DNA from: Bugula neritina
Lineage: Eukaryota; Bryozoa; Gymnolaemata; Cheilostomatida; Bugulidae
NCBI GenBank assembly: GCA_964035545.1
Contig: OZ037766.1
Location: 16,624,222 to 16,688,221 of the forward strand
DNA: 64,000 nucleotides
Direction: 5' to 3'
This document shows positions 37,101 to 47,985 of the stretch, one piece after another (positions within the stretch are counted from its first letter, which is position 1; every line of letters begins with the position of its first letter). The translations under genes were made by a program, and so were the position numbers. Under the pieces are notes generated by a model. That model searched no databases and was not told the origin of the DNA. It saw only the letters and a program-made list of their open reading frames with translations.

Positions 37101-39232
37101 CGCCGGTGTTTAAATTTCATCAAGATTCTACATTTTGTCCAATCTCTTCTGAAGGACAACAATTAGCATTGCGATCATTGTCCCCAATGTCATCGGATGT
37201 AGTTTCTCAAACTGTGAAAAACGCTTGGAGATTCTATTGCGCTCGTTTCCATGATACTCAATCTTTTAGTTCTGACATTGTTCTACAAGCTCAATTAACC
37301 TATCTCAAATCTTACTCTGGATTTTTTGCCGAAGATCCTAAATTTGAACACTTATTTCCTAGTTTATTAAAGCCTTGTGACCTAAAAGATGCAATGCAGA
37401 AACACTTGAAGAAGTATTTTTTGACTCCTGAAGTTGTAATGCAAGCCAGAGCTGCCAGTGGTATAGAATCAAGTAGTATTACTGCATGGAGGCAAGAAAT
37501 GATTCAAGATATTATGCCAAGTAAAAGTAGCAATAGCAATGTTGATGCTGCAGTTGGTATCCAGTCGCTCATTCAAGCAGGCAATATTCCTCAATTATCA
37601 ATAAATGGAAACAATGTTTATGAATGTAGTCCAGTTTCTATTCAAGAAATTCCAAAGATTAAAGATTTGGGTTCGCCAAAAACACACACCAATATTTGTC
37701 CTGGTGATGTCTTTCCATCTTTTAATATGAATCGCTCGGTGGAGATACCATTCTTGAATGACAGTTCCGAATACCCTCCACCTCCAGCTTCACTCCAAAA
37801 AAATCATTTCGGAGTGAATGAAGATTTGTCACTTACAAAGTCTTCCACTCCAGAGCTTCCAGCATCTTCGATAATTGGGAAAAGTGATGGCTTCGAAAAG
37901 GAAGTCATCATGCATAATAATGCAGTTAAGAATGTTGAATGTTTAGATGGTGAATCCTTTCCCGATCAATCCATGAAATTAAAGGAGAGATCTGAAGTAA
38001 TAGAATCGATGTTAGTCAACTGTTTGTATGAGGAGGAAGAACTACTTAGTAAAGCTTCTTCTCAAAATGCTAATACTAAAGCTGACCAAGGTTCATCATC
38101 TTCTCTTCAAGTATGTCCATTGAAATTTATAGGTTTTTTTATAATAAAGCTACTTTCTTGAATTCTAGTCATAAACTAGCCTGATTAGAAATAAAACTAA
38201 TTTTTGAGAAGTTTTACCCTCCCAGTAAATGCTTTTTATGATATAGTGTGGCTATTTAATTAGTTGTACCCCGAGGTCTGATTTTTCCATTTTATTCTTT
38301 TACAGGAAGACATGTGTGTGTTCATTTCTAAAATTATTGAAGGCATTATCAGGATGACATCATTGGTAAGTCTGACATACATATGCCGTACATATAGTAT
38401 AAAATGGTTCTATTGTTCAAATTTTATTTGCAACATTTTTGAAATGCTGAATTACAATAGTGCATTTATAAGCTAGTCCAAAAATGTTTTAGACCTGGAA
38501 ATATTTTGCTGTCTATTTCGTGCACTGGATACAACAACTTAGTTGAGTCCATTGCTAATTTTAATCCTATTTTTTATACAATTATTTTATGGGTTTATGT
38601 TATACTAAACAATTTAGTTATAATCAAGGCCATGACTTTAATCAACATAATTGTGGTAAACAACATGGTGGCTATAACTCCTAATTTTGAAGCAATAACT
38701 CTCTAATACTAAAGGCAGGTCTTTACTTCTACTGTTATCATTACTACCTAAGTTTGTTCCCTGCTAAATATTTAAAAATAAACTTGTGAAACGAAATAAT
38801 TCTAGTGTTCTCTTGGGTAAATTTAGGGATTAAAGTGAGCGTATTTTTAATCAATAAGTTTTAAAAATTAATCTGACTTTCAAACTGCTGGTTGACCATT
38901 TTCACTTAATTAGCCAAATAACATTTGCAATTCTATTAGTAAAACATTACATATTTAAATTTTATTGGTTTTTTATGTTGCGTGAAACAGTAAGGATACT
39001 AATATTGTAGTTGGAAGAATCGGAGCTGAGAAAAGAGCAGCAGTTAATGCATACTCGTATGGTAACGTCAAGTGGACATATGCTCATAAGAATGGCGCAA
39101 TGTCAACTCAACAATCCCCAGATGTTGGCATCAAATTTTCCAGCAGCTGACGCTGAAGCAATAAATATGTTGGCAGCAATTGATGAGCGTGTCATTGAGC
39201 TAATTGCTGGTACACCCCTACTTAACAGCTAA
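25173..39232 (+). CDS. Large zinc-finger and RS-domain nuclear protein, 22 exons, 1677 aa; family not recognised
   Basis: Exons: 25173-25194, 25701-26073, 26417-26462, 26908-26962, 27767-28563, 29094-29201, 29461-29529, 30066-30110, 30412-30453, 30704-30778, 30941-30983, 31367-31413, 31666-31743, 32283-32363, 33229-33279, 33544-33585, 33870-33959, 34495-34612, 35336-35397, 35603-38110, 38306-38365, 39011-39232. Phases agree throughout (5034 nt). The protein has a Gln/Arg-rich N-terminus (EEQWKRQQLWLEQQ), a Ser/Thr-rich exon 5, four matrin/U1-type C2H2 fingers (CxxC-x11-16-H-x5-H; CSVC, CELC, CKIC, CEIC), a Cys cluster in exon 18, an RS domain (about residues 900-1105), an uncharacterised helical region (NAWRFYCARFHD onward, about 1290-1400) and an acidic C-terminus. 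Such fingers with RS repeats usually mean RNA binding or splicing in the nucleus; that role is inferred. The first exon is the least certain part. Confidence 0.85.
32613..32664. repeat. 24-bp tandem duplication in intron 14 of the zinc-finger/RS gene
   Basis: Unit GTTATTTTTAGCATGCTAG followed by TTCTA is present twice head to tail with no mismatch seen. Intronic, presumably neutral. Confidence 0.8.
36066..36680 (+). repeat. DNA repeat encoding the RS domain
   Basis: Within exon 20, units such as TCTAGATCTAGAAGCAG recur at spacings of about 18-24 bp, encoding alternating Arg and Ser with Tyr/Lys interruptions (SRSRSRTSRSRSR-type). The codon repeat also opens the antisense frame (36128-36511) and another forward frame (36255-36650); neither is a gene. 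Confidence 0.85.
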
Positions 39233-40877
39233 TCATGTAGTTGCTTCAATTAATCACAAAAATTGTTAATCTGTCAGTAGCTTAATAGTTAGCACAGCAT
39301 TTTAGCTAAATATTTCTATTAGAAACAAACCTGTTTAGTTCATTTTCAAGTTCTATTAATTTTCTTTTCAATTTCTTATTTATGCTTTATAATTTTCAAA
39401 AGTTACTCTTCACTGTCCACTTTCACCATGCGGTTTTTGTTCAATGATAGGAACAAAATATAACTGCTGCATTCCATTATACAAGACAGGCTAGTTATCA
39501 ACATTTTGCTCACACGTTGCTAATATTATAACAACAATAACCTGAAAAAGCACCCGCCACCCGATCATGAAATGCAGGAGAAAGGTGAGAAAATAATCTA
39601 AAAAAGCAAGATGGCGTATTATTGTTGAGGCTGCCTTCTGTCTTGACTATATGGACTCATTGGTACTAAATAATGACTGTCAGATCATGGTCATTCAAAT
39701 GTTCTTTTCCCCTTATTTGCTAGTGCTACATATTGCCTAATAAATATGATGTATAATCATTCTATAAATAATGGAATATAATATATGCATATTACATATA
39801 AACCAATGACCTGGTCATATTTTCATTTATTTTTCTTAAATAGAGTTACTTGCTCATGCTACTCAATTAAACTTGAACTATAAATTTTGAGCAGTAGATG
39901 CTTTCCATGTGTCCCTGTTGGTTGATTTTAATTAAGATTTGTGCCCACCATGCCAGCACATCTTTCAACCTGGTTATTAACAGCACATTCATAGCAAATT
40001 TTACATAAAACCCAAACTATGATATATAAAATTGTGTTTTCATGAAATATAAATGTGTATGCTTAAGTATTGTATCACGGATTAATTTTTAAAAAGAAAA
40101 ATGCTTCTTCTGGTATATTATACTGAAAAAAGCCAACCTGCAAGGCTTTTTGTGCTACTTTGTCTATTGAGCAATGGCTGCAGTAACAACTATGACTTGG
40201 TGCTGTCATCAGTCCAATGACTAATCAAACGGCATAGGAAGTTGATCACCTATCATGCTTGAAAGCTGCAGTCACTAGCCCCACTAGTCAATTGATATAT
40301 CTACTATAATGGTCAGGTATGAGTAATGCAGCATGGATGCACAATTAACTTTTTTTCCAAGCTGAAGAAAACGTTTCATTACATTTACAATATAAAGGTA
40401 GCTGGCGATAATTTTCAATGAAATGTCAATAAATTCTAAGATATTTTCCAATTTTGTACTTGAAGCTTTATGGCATTTTGATTCTAACAAGACATTTTGT
40501 TTATTTTAAACCCTCAATTATGTGAGCAAAAAACTGTTTAATTCCAGATAAACGACCTCCACCAATATATTTCATTTAGATGACTCCCAACTGGATGACT
40601 TGCATTTAAAGGCAACTTTATTTAACAACATTAAGAGTTAAAAAGATTAATGATATTTGATACTAAGTTGCAGTTATTTTGGTTTTATAAGTTATAGAGC
40701 CCATATGATTGTAATTTTTAAGTCATTATTGTACAGTTTTGAAGCTACGCTCACAAGTGTCTAGCTGAAGACATGTAAACACGCCATATGCAGAGATCTA
40801 CAGCTGAAACCATGTGCTCCTGAAATAAATTGTTTTTTAAGAAGCATTTTTGTTGCAAGTAAGAATTAATTCATAGT
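39233..40877. other. 3' flank of the zinc-finger/RS gene, no gene seen
   Basis: AT-rich. A candidate AATAAA lies near 39739, which would give a 3' UTR of about 0.5 kb. Nothing else recognised. Confidence 0.4.
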
Positions 40878-40880
40878 TTA

Positions 40881-41120
40881 AAGTAACCAAACATATTTAA
40901 ATATCATCTGCACATATATTAAATAACAATACTTGGGGTCGTTAAACTGCAGAATTTCAACTAATGATCCCTGAAATATTTGAGGTCGTCTCACTGGAAT
41001 TTGGTCATTTAAACGGGGAGCGTCTATCTGGAATGACACTATAAAAGTTTGCAAATTATTTATAAATGATTCAAAATTTTCATAACCAATTAACTGCAGT
41101 AGATGTAGAAGTGTTTTCAT
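40881..41120 (-). CDS. Possible orphan exon or small gene fragment, function unknown
   Basis: A minus-strand frame contains a stretch that looks coding in composition (DAPRLNDQIPVRRP and QIFQGSLVEILQFND) after a good acceptor-like site (TAGTGTCATTCCAG just before 41029). Upstream of it the frame reads LLHLLQLIGYENFESFINN from an ATG at 41120. No family recognised and no partner exons found. A Gypsy element begins 270 bp upstream on the same strand and could have separated it from other exons. It may equally be chance. Confidence 0.2.
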
Positions 41121-41389
41121 GAACTGATATATTTATTTCAACACATGATGAGATCCACACTAGTCAATGCATAAATATTTTAAATGCACAATATAACTTG
41201 AAAAGGTTTGAAGTTAAGAACAATTAGCTTTAAAGGTATATTACATAAATACAAAGATCAAAACTGCTGTCGTTTTGTACATTGATAGTTTCATATACAA
41301 AATGGGCATTTCGTACACAAAATGAATAAAAAATTAAACTCCAAATTCCAAGCCCCATACATCAAATAAAAAATTATAAACATCAAAAA

Positions 41390-41394
41390 ATATG
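41390..41394. other. Target site duplication (ATATG), one side
   Basis: ATATG borders the LTR that starts at 41395. The same five bases follow the other LTR at 45896-45900. Confidence 0.9.
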
Positions 41395-41626
41395 TGTTTT
41401 ATGTTGATTTGTGATATTATTTCAGCTATCGTGAAAAGACAGAACGTGCTCGAGTTAGTTGATAAACGTAAGAGGCCGAAGCCGTGATTTATTACCACAA
41501 TATATATACACGAAAATACTAAAACTATTACAATAAGTGATACAATTAATTATTAAGATTATGACAAAAAATAGTAAAATAATAAAATAACAAATTAGAA
41601 ATAAATGTTTACATGAACACCGAACA
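41395..41626 (-). repeat. 3' LTR of the Gypsy element
   Basis: 232 bp, TG...CA ends, identical by eye to the copy at 45664-45895. AT-rich; contains an ATATATATAC motif that could be part of the element's promoter. Confidence 0.95.
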
Positions 41627-41667
41627 TCTCCCACAGAATAGAAAAAAGCTATTTAGATATGATTGTT

Positions 41668-44600
41668 TTAAGAGGGCACATAGTCTGCCATCCAACTAGG
41701 TGGCTTCCGTTCTCTGGTTGAACGTCTTAGATTGTCGCTATGATTGGCGCTCTCGGTGGTGTCAACCTGGGTACTACTAGCGTTTTGTTTAGGATCCTTT
41801 GGTGTCTCAGGACTCGCTGGCTCCGTGACGAGTGGTCTGATGTCTCGCCGGTTTCTCCGAAAGAGGTTGTTGTTAAGTTGTATGGCATAGGCTCTGCTAC
41901 TCAATTGTTTGTTAATTTGCGCCTCCTGCCATTTTCTCCGGTGCTGACTCCAGTCTCGAACCAAAACTGGTTGCCCTTCTTTCAGCACTGCCAAATCTCT
42001 TGCACCGTCATTGCATCTCTGCTGCAGTTTTTCATTGCGGCCCTGCTTTTCCCACCAACCTTGGTTGTTCTCTGTTTCTGGCCGAACTTGTGGGAGTACT
42101 GACCTGGTGGGTCTTCCGATAAGTTGCTGAATTGGGCTGGCCGTCAGGCCTTCTTTGGTGGTGTTGAGATGTTCCAGTAACGCAAGTTCGGGCTCTTCAC
42201 ATCTGCGGAGTATACGTTTGGCTATCTTCACAGCAGACTCTGCCTTCCCATTGGACTGAGGATGATATGGAGAGCTGGTGGTGTGTGTGAAATTCCATGA
42301 TTGGCTGAAAGTGGAAAACTGGTGCGAGGTAAACTGTGGTCCGTTGTCAGTGTGAACCTGTCTGGGTATTCCCAGGCGTCCAAAACAGCGCTTTATGGAG
42401 TTGATAACAGCCTCTGCTGTTTGGTTGTCCAGTCGGTCATATTCAAGGTAGTCAGTCGTATAGTCAACAATAGTAATGTAGTGAGTGTGATTGTATTCAA
42501 ACAAGTCAATTCCTACTTTGGTCCAGGGTTGTTGGGGAACTGTGTGGAGTAAAAGTGTTTCCTTCTGTTGCCGGGGAGCATCCAGTTGACATTGTCGACA
42601 GTTAGCAATATTGTTTTTGATGTCATTGGTGATGCCAAGCCAAAACACTGTGTGGCGGGCACGTCTTAGTGTGGAGTTAATCCCATTATGGCCGGTGTGA
42701 AGTAGTTGGAGAAACTTTCTCTGGAGTGTCTTTGGAATAATGGCTCGTAGTCCTTTGTAAACAATGCCATTGTCAATAGATAGTTCGTCCTGAAAGTGTT
42801 TGTACTTGTCGTGAGTTGTGCAGTTGGCAATGTTCCAGTCATGTTTAATAAGGTTTGTCAGTGTCATAAGTTCATTGTCCTGTGCAGTAGCAGTCCTAAT
42901 GTTGTCAATTAAGTCGTCACAAACAGGAGCATCATTATTTTGAGAGTCAATGTGAAAAATGTGTTCTGGTAGTTGTTGATAGTTGGGGGAGTCAAAGTAT
43001 GAGTCTCTTGAGAGTAAGTCAGCCGTGATCTGTTCAGCACCCTTTTGCCAAGTTACCTTAATGTTGGGGTATCTTTGTAAGTGAAGAAGCATAGCCTGCA
43101 ACCTCCGAGATGCCTTATGAATGGATTTCCTGAAAATAGATACAAGGGGTTTGTGGTCAGTTTGGATAGTGACAGCATGGTGACCAAAGATATACTGGTC
43201 AAAGCGTTCAGTGCCAAACACTATGGCAAGGCACTCAAGCTCTAGTGGCACATAGTTCTGTTCCGATTTTGTTAAACTGCGAGATGCATATGCTACAGGC
43301 TTGCCTCCTTGCATGAGTGTTGCACCCACACCAGCATTTGAAGCGTCAGTTTGTATAGTTACTGGCTTGTTGCAGTCAAAGTATTGTAGAGTTTCTGAGT
43401 CAGTTAGTAAGGTCTTCAGTCTATTAAAAGCGTTCATTTGGTCGTCAGTCCAGTGAAAGTCTTGAGCATTGTCTTGTGTCAGTAAACGTCGTAATGGTTC
43501 AGATTCCGATGCTAGGTTGCTAATAAATTTTGACATGTATGTGATGTGACCAAGGAATCGTTTTACTCCCTGTGGAGATGAGGGAGGTTTCATCTTAAGA
43601 ATGGCTTTTACTTTGTTAGGATCTGGTTTAAGTCCATTAGTTGTCAGTATGTGTCCAATGTAAGGTAGTTCGTCCTGAAGGAAGCGGGATTTTTCCTTGT
43701 TCAGTCTCAGTCCTGTCTGTCGAGCACGTTTGAAGAGCGCTTCAAGGTTTCTATCATGCTCTTTCCTTGTGCTTCCAAAAATTAGGATGTCATCTGCAAC
43801 TATGGTGATGCCATCAAGACCAGCAAGATTTTCCGTGAGCCTTCTCTGAAACTCCTCCGGCGCTGATGCAATTCCAAAGGGTAGCCTTAGGTACTTGTAC
43901 TTTCCTATGGGAGTCCAGAAAGTTGTCAAGTCTGTAGATTCCTCAGCTAGGGGAATTTGATAGAAACCTTCTTTGGCGTCACACAAGGAGAAAAACTTGG
44001 CACCGTTGAGTTGTGGCAAAACATCTTCCAATGTTGGCATGACAGCGTGGTTTCGTTTAATTGCTTGATTGAGATTTTGCGGATCTATGCAGATGCGTAT
44101 CTTTCCATTAGGCTTGCGCACTGGTTGTAGATGGCTTATCCAGTCTGTAGGTGCTTCTACCTTAGCGATAATTTGACGTTGTTCTAGTTCAAGAATAGTC
44201 TTGATGAGATCTGATTTCATCGACAAGGGCACCTTCCGCGGTCGGACTTGCACTGGTACAGCTTCAGGTCTTAGCTCTATCCTATATTCCTGTTCAAACT
44301 TTCCAAGTCCGGTAAATATGTCATCAAAGTTAGTCAGTAAAGTCTGAAGGTCTGGGTCAGTAGTGGCAAAGTTTACATTCTCGCTTTTGGTGCTGGGCAT
44401 TTGTAATAAATCCAGGTGCAAACATGATTTCCATGACAGCAAGCTATGTTGGGTGGTTTCCACAACTAGGAATTTTAATGTAGTGTAACATCCTTGCTTG
44501 TTTAGTATCTGTATCCGTGTCCACCCTAGTGGTGCACACTTGCTCTGGTCATACAAAGTTAGTACAGTATCAGTCGGTGTAAGTTTCGGTCTACCTAGCT

Positions 44601-45585
44601 TGTCGTAGTCGATCGTATTCAAAGTATTGCATGATGCACCAGTGTCAAGTTGGAATTCAATGTCATAAATAGTATCTGCTTGCTTAGCAGTGAGCATCGC
44701 TAATAATTTACGATCTCGTACAGTAGTGGAGATAGTACTTACATGTTGAGAGTCACTGTCTGAAGAGTAATTCCAGGTGACTTGATTGGCTGTTTCGGTT
44801 GAGTCGCGATAATGATGCATGCGTGACCTGCAGTATGCAGCAAAGTGGTTAAATTTCTTGCAATGATTGCACTGTTTCCCATATGCTGGGCATGCTCGAG
44901 GTGGGTGATTGCCTCCACAGTTTCCACACCTAGAAGCACCAACTGATTTTCTGACGTTGGGCTGAGAGTGAGTGTGTGAAAGTTGTCCTCTGTGTTTATC
45001 AGTGTTACGAGTGTCATTAGAGTGATATTGATGAGTCGGAGGTCTATGTTTTACCAAGTTCACTTGTTCGAGTCCATATGTGTTATCCTTAGTCATAGTC
45101 TTGTAGTCAATAGCCGATGCTTCTTCTCGTCTGCAGAGTTCAATTGCTTTGTCAAAGTCAGTCAAGTCAAACAGTTTCTTTCTAATCTTGTCACTTTCAA
45201 TTCCCAGTATCAGTGCCTGTAGTATCAGTCGGTTGTACATGTCTTTTAAGTCACATAGTCCTGCAATGGTATGTAGTTCAGTCAAAAATTCGTCAATAGT
45301 TCTATTTCCTTGCTTACAAGTCAGTAGTGAGTGAGTCTTAGCCACTAAGTTTATTCTTGGTTTGCAGTAGTCATCAAACTGCGTCACAACTTTGTCATAG
45401 TCAGTTTTGTCATTGTTGTCAGTCCAGTTGAAAGAGTCGTATATTTGGTTGCCTCGGCGACCGATAGTTCTAAGTAGGTATGCAGTTTTCACTTTGCCTT
45501 CGGCTGTATCTTTCGATGTGGCCGTTAAAAAAAAGTTCGAAGTCACGTTTAAAAATCTTCCATTCCTCAGGTAAATTCGGTCCAT
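41668..45585 (-). CDS. gag-pol: Gypsy gag-pol polyprotein (1305 codons in the open frame)
   Basis: Residue positions count from the first ATG of the open frame at 45585. Gag capsid region about 20-200; two CCHC-like zinc knuckles (CGNCGGNHPPRAC 220-232; CNHCKKFNHFAAYC 239-252); aspartic protease DTGA (314-317); RT with LRLPFGIASAP (566-576) and VADD catalytic motif (596-599); RNase H from TDASNAG (746); integrase zinc-binding H963, H966, C996, C999 and catalytic D1027, D1080, E1116. No internal stop. The natural gag start is probably the ATG at 45619, in another frame: that frame carries typical gag N-terminal sequence but parts from the main frame at a run of eight T (45534-45527). The element may therefore be impaired, or the run miscounted. 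Confidence 0.95.
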   Translation of the reverse strand: MDRIYLRNGRFLNVTSNFFLTATSKDTAEGKVKTAYLLRTIGRRGNQIYDSFNWTDNNDKTDYDKVVTQFDDYCKPRINLVAKTHSLLTCKQGNRTIDEFLTELHTIAGLCDLKDMYNRLILQALILGIESDKIRKKLFDLTDFDKAIELCRREEASAIDYKTMTKDNTYGLEQVNLVKHRPPTHQYHSNDTRNTDKHRGQLSHTHSQPNVRKSVGASRCGNCGGNHPPRACPAYGKQCNHCKKFNHFAAYCRSRMHHYRDSTETANQVTWNYSSDSDSQHVSTISTTVRDRKLLAMLTAKQADTIYDIEFQLDTGASCNTLNTIDYDKLGRPKLTPTDTVLTLYDQSKCAPLGWTRIQILNKQGCYTTLKFLVVETTQHSLLSWKSCLHLDLLQMPSTKSENVNFATTDPDLQTLLTNFDDIFTGLGKFEQEYRIELRPEAVPVQVRPRKVPLSMKSDLIKTILELEQRQIIAKVEAPTDWISHLQPVRKPNGKIRICIDPQNLNQAIKRNHAVMPTLEDVLPQLNGAKFFSLCDAKEGFYQIPLAEESTDLTTFWTPIGKYKYLRLPFGIASAPEEFQRRLTENLAGLDGITIVADDILIFGSTRKEHDRNLEALFKRARQTGLRLNKEKSRFLQDELPYIGHILTTNGLKPDPNKVKAILKMKPPSSPQGVKRFLGHITYMSKFISNLASESEPLRRLLTQDNAQDFHWTDDQMNAFNRLKTLLTDSETLQYFDCNKPVTIQTDASNAGVGATLMQGGKPVAYASRSLTKSEQNYVPLELECLAIVFGTERFDQYIFGHHAVTIQTDHKPLVSIFRKSIHKASRRLQAMLLHLQRYPNIKVTWQKGAEQITADLLSRDSYFDSPNYQQLPEHIFHIDSQNNDAPVCDDLIDNIRTATAQDNELMTLTNLIKHDWNIANCTTHDKYKHFQDELSIDNGIVYKGLRAIIPKTLQRKFLQLLHTGHNGINSTLRRARHTVFWLGITNDIKNNIANCRQCQLDAPRQQKETLLLHTVPQQPWTKVGIDLFEYNHTHYITIVDYTTDYLEYDRLDNQTAEAVINSIKRCFGRLGIPRQVHTDNGPQFTSHQFSTFSQSWNFTHTTSSPYHPQSNGKAESAVKIAKRILRRCEEPELALLEHLNTTKEGLTASPIQQLIGRPTRSVLPQVRPETENNQGWWEKQGRNEKLQQRCNDGARDLAVLKEGQPVLVRDWSQHRRKWQEAQINKQLSSRAYAIQLNNNLFRRNRRDIRPLVTEPASPETPKDPKQNASSTQVDTTESANHSDNLRRSTRERKPPSWMADYVPS

Positions 45586-45663
45586 CTGCTAATGGTTTTG
45601 GCGCTAGTAATTGCTCCATGTTATTTCAGTGTAATATTAATAATAATTAGACTCGGGGCACCA

Positions 45664-45895
45664 TGTTTTATGTTGATTTGTGATATTATTTCAGCTATCG
45701 TGAAAAGACAGAACGTGCTCGAGTTAGTTGATAAACGTAAGAGGCCGAAGCCGTGATTTATTACCACAATATATATACACGAAAATACTAAAACTATTAC
45801 AATAAGTGATACAATTAATTATTAAGATTATGACAAAAAATAGTAAAATAATAAAATAACAAATTAGAAATAAATGTTTACATGAACACCGAACA
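45664..45895 (-). repeat. 5' LTR of the Gypsy element
   Basis: 232 bp, same sequence as the 3' LTR. The primer-binding site lies directly inside it, ending at 45663 on the plus strand. Confidence 0.95.
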
Positions 45896-45900
45896 ATATG

Positions 45901-46559
45901 TATTTTAGTTAAGTTATATTGATGTGTATGAAATGATTGGAGAAAGTGTACCGGTATAAGAACCGATGGCCTGCCCATAGATCCACTATGTAATCTCCAC
46001 AATTTGTATGCTAATAAAGTCTTGCTTTGCTATTTATGAAACAATTACCTAATTAAATTATCATCAAAATACATTGTCTTTATTACTTTAATGGGAGTGA
46101 GTGATTTAAAATTTTTTTCTAAAAATTCAACTTCCCCTTATATGATCATAAAATCAAAGCTGCTGAGGTTTTCGCTAAACATTTTGGGCCTTTGACAGAG
46201 TTGAAAGCACCTTTTGATTTCTTCTAATTAAGCACTGCAATTGCAACAAACTGGCATTTGGCAGAGATACTTATTAGGCTTATGTAATGTCATTTAAACA
46301 ATTCATTTGTCACAATCAGAGTTATTATTCCAGAAACCTAGAATGTTGAGTCACGTGATCTACTCTAGTGCATGTGCGATCACATGATTCAAGTGATAAT
46401 TTGCATAACATAAAAATCGTTTGGTGTAGCACCCCAAGTTTGGAGTCCCCGAGTTCAGTAATTGGAGGTCTCGAGTTTGTGTTGGGATTCAGCGTTCGGA
46501 CAACGATGAGTATAAAAATACTGTACTCAGTAACCCTAAATTTGTGCTGCATCTAGTAG
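45901..46559. other. Intergenic, no gene seen
   Basis: AT-rich flank of the Gypsy insertion; nothing recognised. Confidence 0.4.
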
Positions 46560-46990
46560 TCGCCAGTAATTAGATTTTATCAGCGTTGATGATAACCACT
46601 TTCACTTTAGTCAAACCAAGTCTGAGCAGTCGAAATTGGTAAAAGTAGTAAATAACTAATTTGCTTAGACTGCATCTGATACTCAATAACTTATAGTAAT
46701 AATTATAACAGTGCTAATAAAATCTTATGATAGTAAAAGTTGTAGAGTTCAAAATCAATGTAATGAAACTAATTTCAATTATCATTTGAGCTATTTTTCT
46801 TAAGGTAAAAGTTGAACTTGAAGTTAATCCTTATCATAATCATAATGATGATCATAATCATAATGATAATCATAATTATAATGATAATCTTTACAGTTTA
46901 CAGCGTAGGCTTACACTTGCAGTTGCTCTTAGTCTTAGATTTAGACGTAGTCTTAAACTTAATCTAATTGTCATAGAAATTGGTGACTTT
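46560..46990. repeat. Degenerate short-motif repeat tract, block 4
   Basis: Loose repeats, with a clear array of AATCATAATGAT-type units at about 46835-46893. It lies directly before another reverse transcriptase relic, like the other blocks. Confidence 0.65.
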
Positions 46991-47039
46991 ACACTACGCC
47001 TTAAATTCAAAATGAAATTCAACATTGCCAAAAGCTAAA

Positions 47040-47830
47040 TCAATGCTACACAAAACTGATCGAAATGCACCTTGAATGGTTCTGAGTAAATACTTTGGAG
47101 TGTTAATCAAGTCTGATTGTAAGTTTGATACACATATTGATATTTATGAGAAAGTTCTAAAAGCAAAGAGACAGCTTGGGACGATTAGATAAACACTACA
47201 CTTGGCCCCACAGCATGCTCGTTTACTCGCGTATAAAACCTTCTGTTTACCACATCTGGAATATGCTTATGCTGTCTGGAACCCAGTCTGCAAAAGCGAC
47301 ATTGCCAGCCTGGAAGGTGTCTAGTAAGATACTGTTCGCTTCATATGCGGCTTAAAAGGGAGGACAGATTTGAATTTGGCTATAAAAAAGCTTGGAATAG
47401 TACCACTAGCATCCAGAAAAAGAAATAAACGCATCAGTCTGCTTCTCCAGACTTTGGCTGAAGAGGAATACCACCCAGCACTCACCGAATCATATGACCA
47501 CATGGTTAAACAAACATTGTCAACAGTTCAGACTAGGTCTCAGACTCAAGGAATGCTGCGCTCAATCAGTGCCAACTAAAATAAGTATTGCAATAGTTTT
47601 CTACCACAGACAATTTGAGATTTAAACATTGGATCAACTGCAGCAACCAAAGCGCAGTCCCTTACTGCACTCTTACCACAGACAGGCTAAGCAGGCCTGT
47701 TTTGCATCCATGTACAATAATTTTTTAAATATATTTTTACTGACCACAAGTACATACATGTAGCCCTTGATTAAAACTGCGGCACACCCCTTCTACCCAA
47801 CAGGGTGATTTAGTGTGAAGAAAAATTTGA
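47040..47830 (+). pseudogene. Non-LTR reverse transcriptase 3' relic, copy 3
   Basis: C-terminal part only: SDCKFDTHID near 47110, then LLAYKTFCLPHLEYAYAVWNP (broken by a stop at the start) near 47225-47290, and RFICGLKGRTDLNLA near 47340. Stops at several positions. Related to the family at 1675 and 21770 but more distant. Confidence 0.75.
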
Positions 47831-47985
47831 CAGGTATCGACAGTTACTAACTCTAACTCAGTAAATCAAAATGCCAACAAAAAGAATGAAGTTAAGCAAA
47901 CTCAAAGAAGTTAATTTTAATTTTTTCAAGACTCAGCTTCAAATCGAAACATGAAATTAATATTGCATTGATACTCATACACTTA

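Larger units (their letters stand above)
41395..45895 (-). mobile_element. Complete Gypsy-type LTR retrotransposon, 4501 bp
   Basis: Two direct repeats of 232 bp (41395-41626 and 45664-45895) begin with TG and end with CA. They read as identical base for base and are flanked by ATATG duplications. On the minus strand the 5' LTR (45895-45664) is followed at once by a primer-binding site starting TGGTGCCCCGAGT, complementary to a tRNA 3' end with CCA. A purine tract, GTGGGAGA, precedes the 3' LTR at 41627-41634. One long gag-pol frame fills the interior, with the order protease, RT, RNase H, integrase that defines Gypsy/Ty3. Identical LTRs point to recent insertion. Confidence 0.96.

Noticed and set aside
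41740-42102. Open frame of 120 codons on the plus strand within the Gypsy element (and shorter ones at 42301-42552 and 44983-45334)
   Set aside because: Shadows of the minus-strand gag-pol frame.
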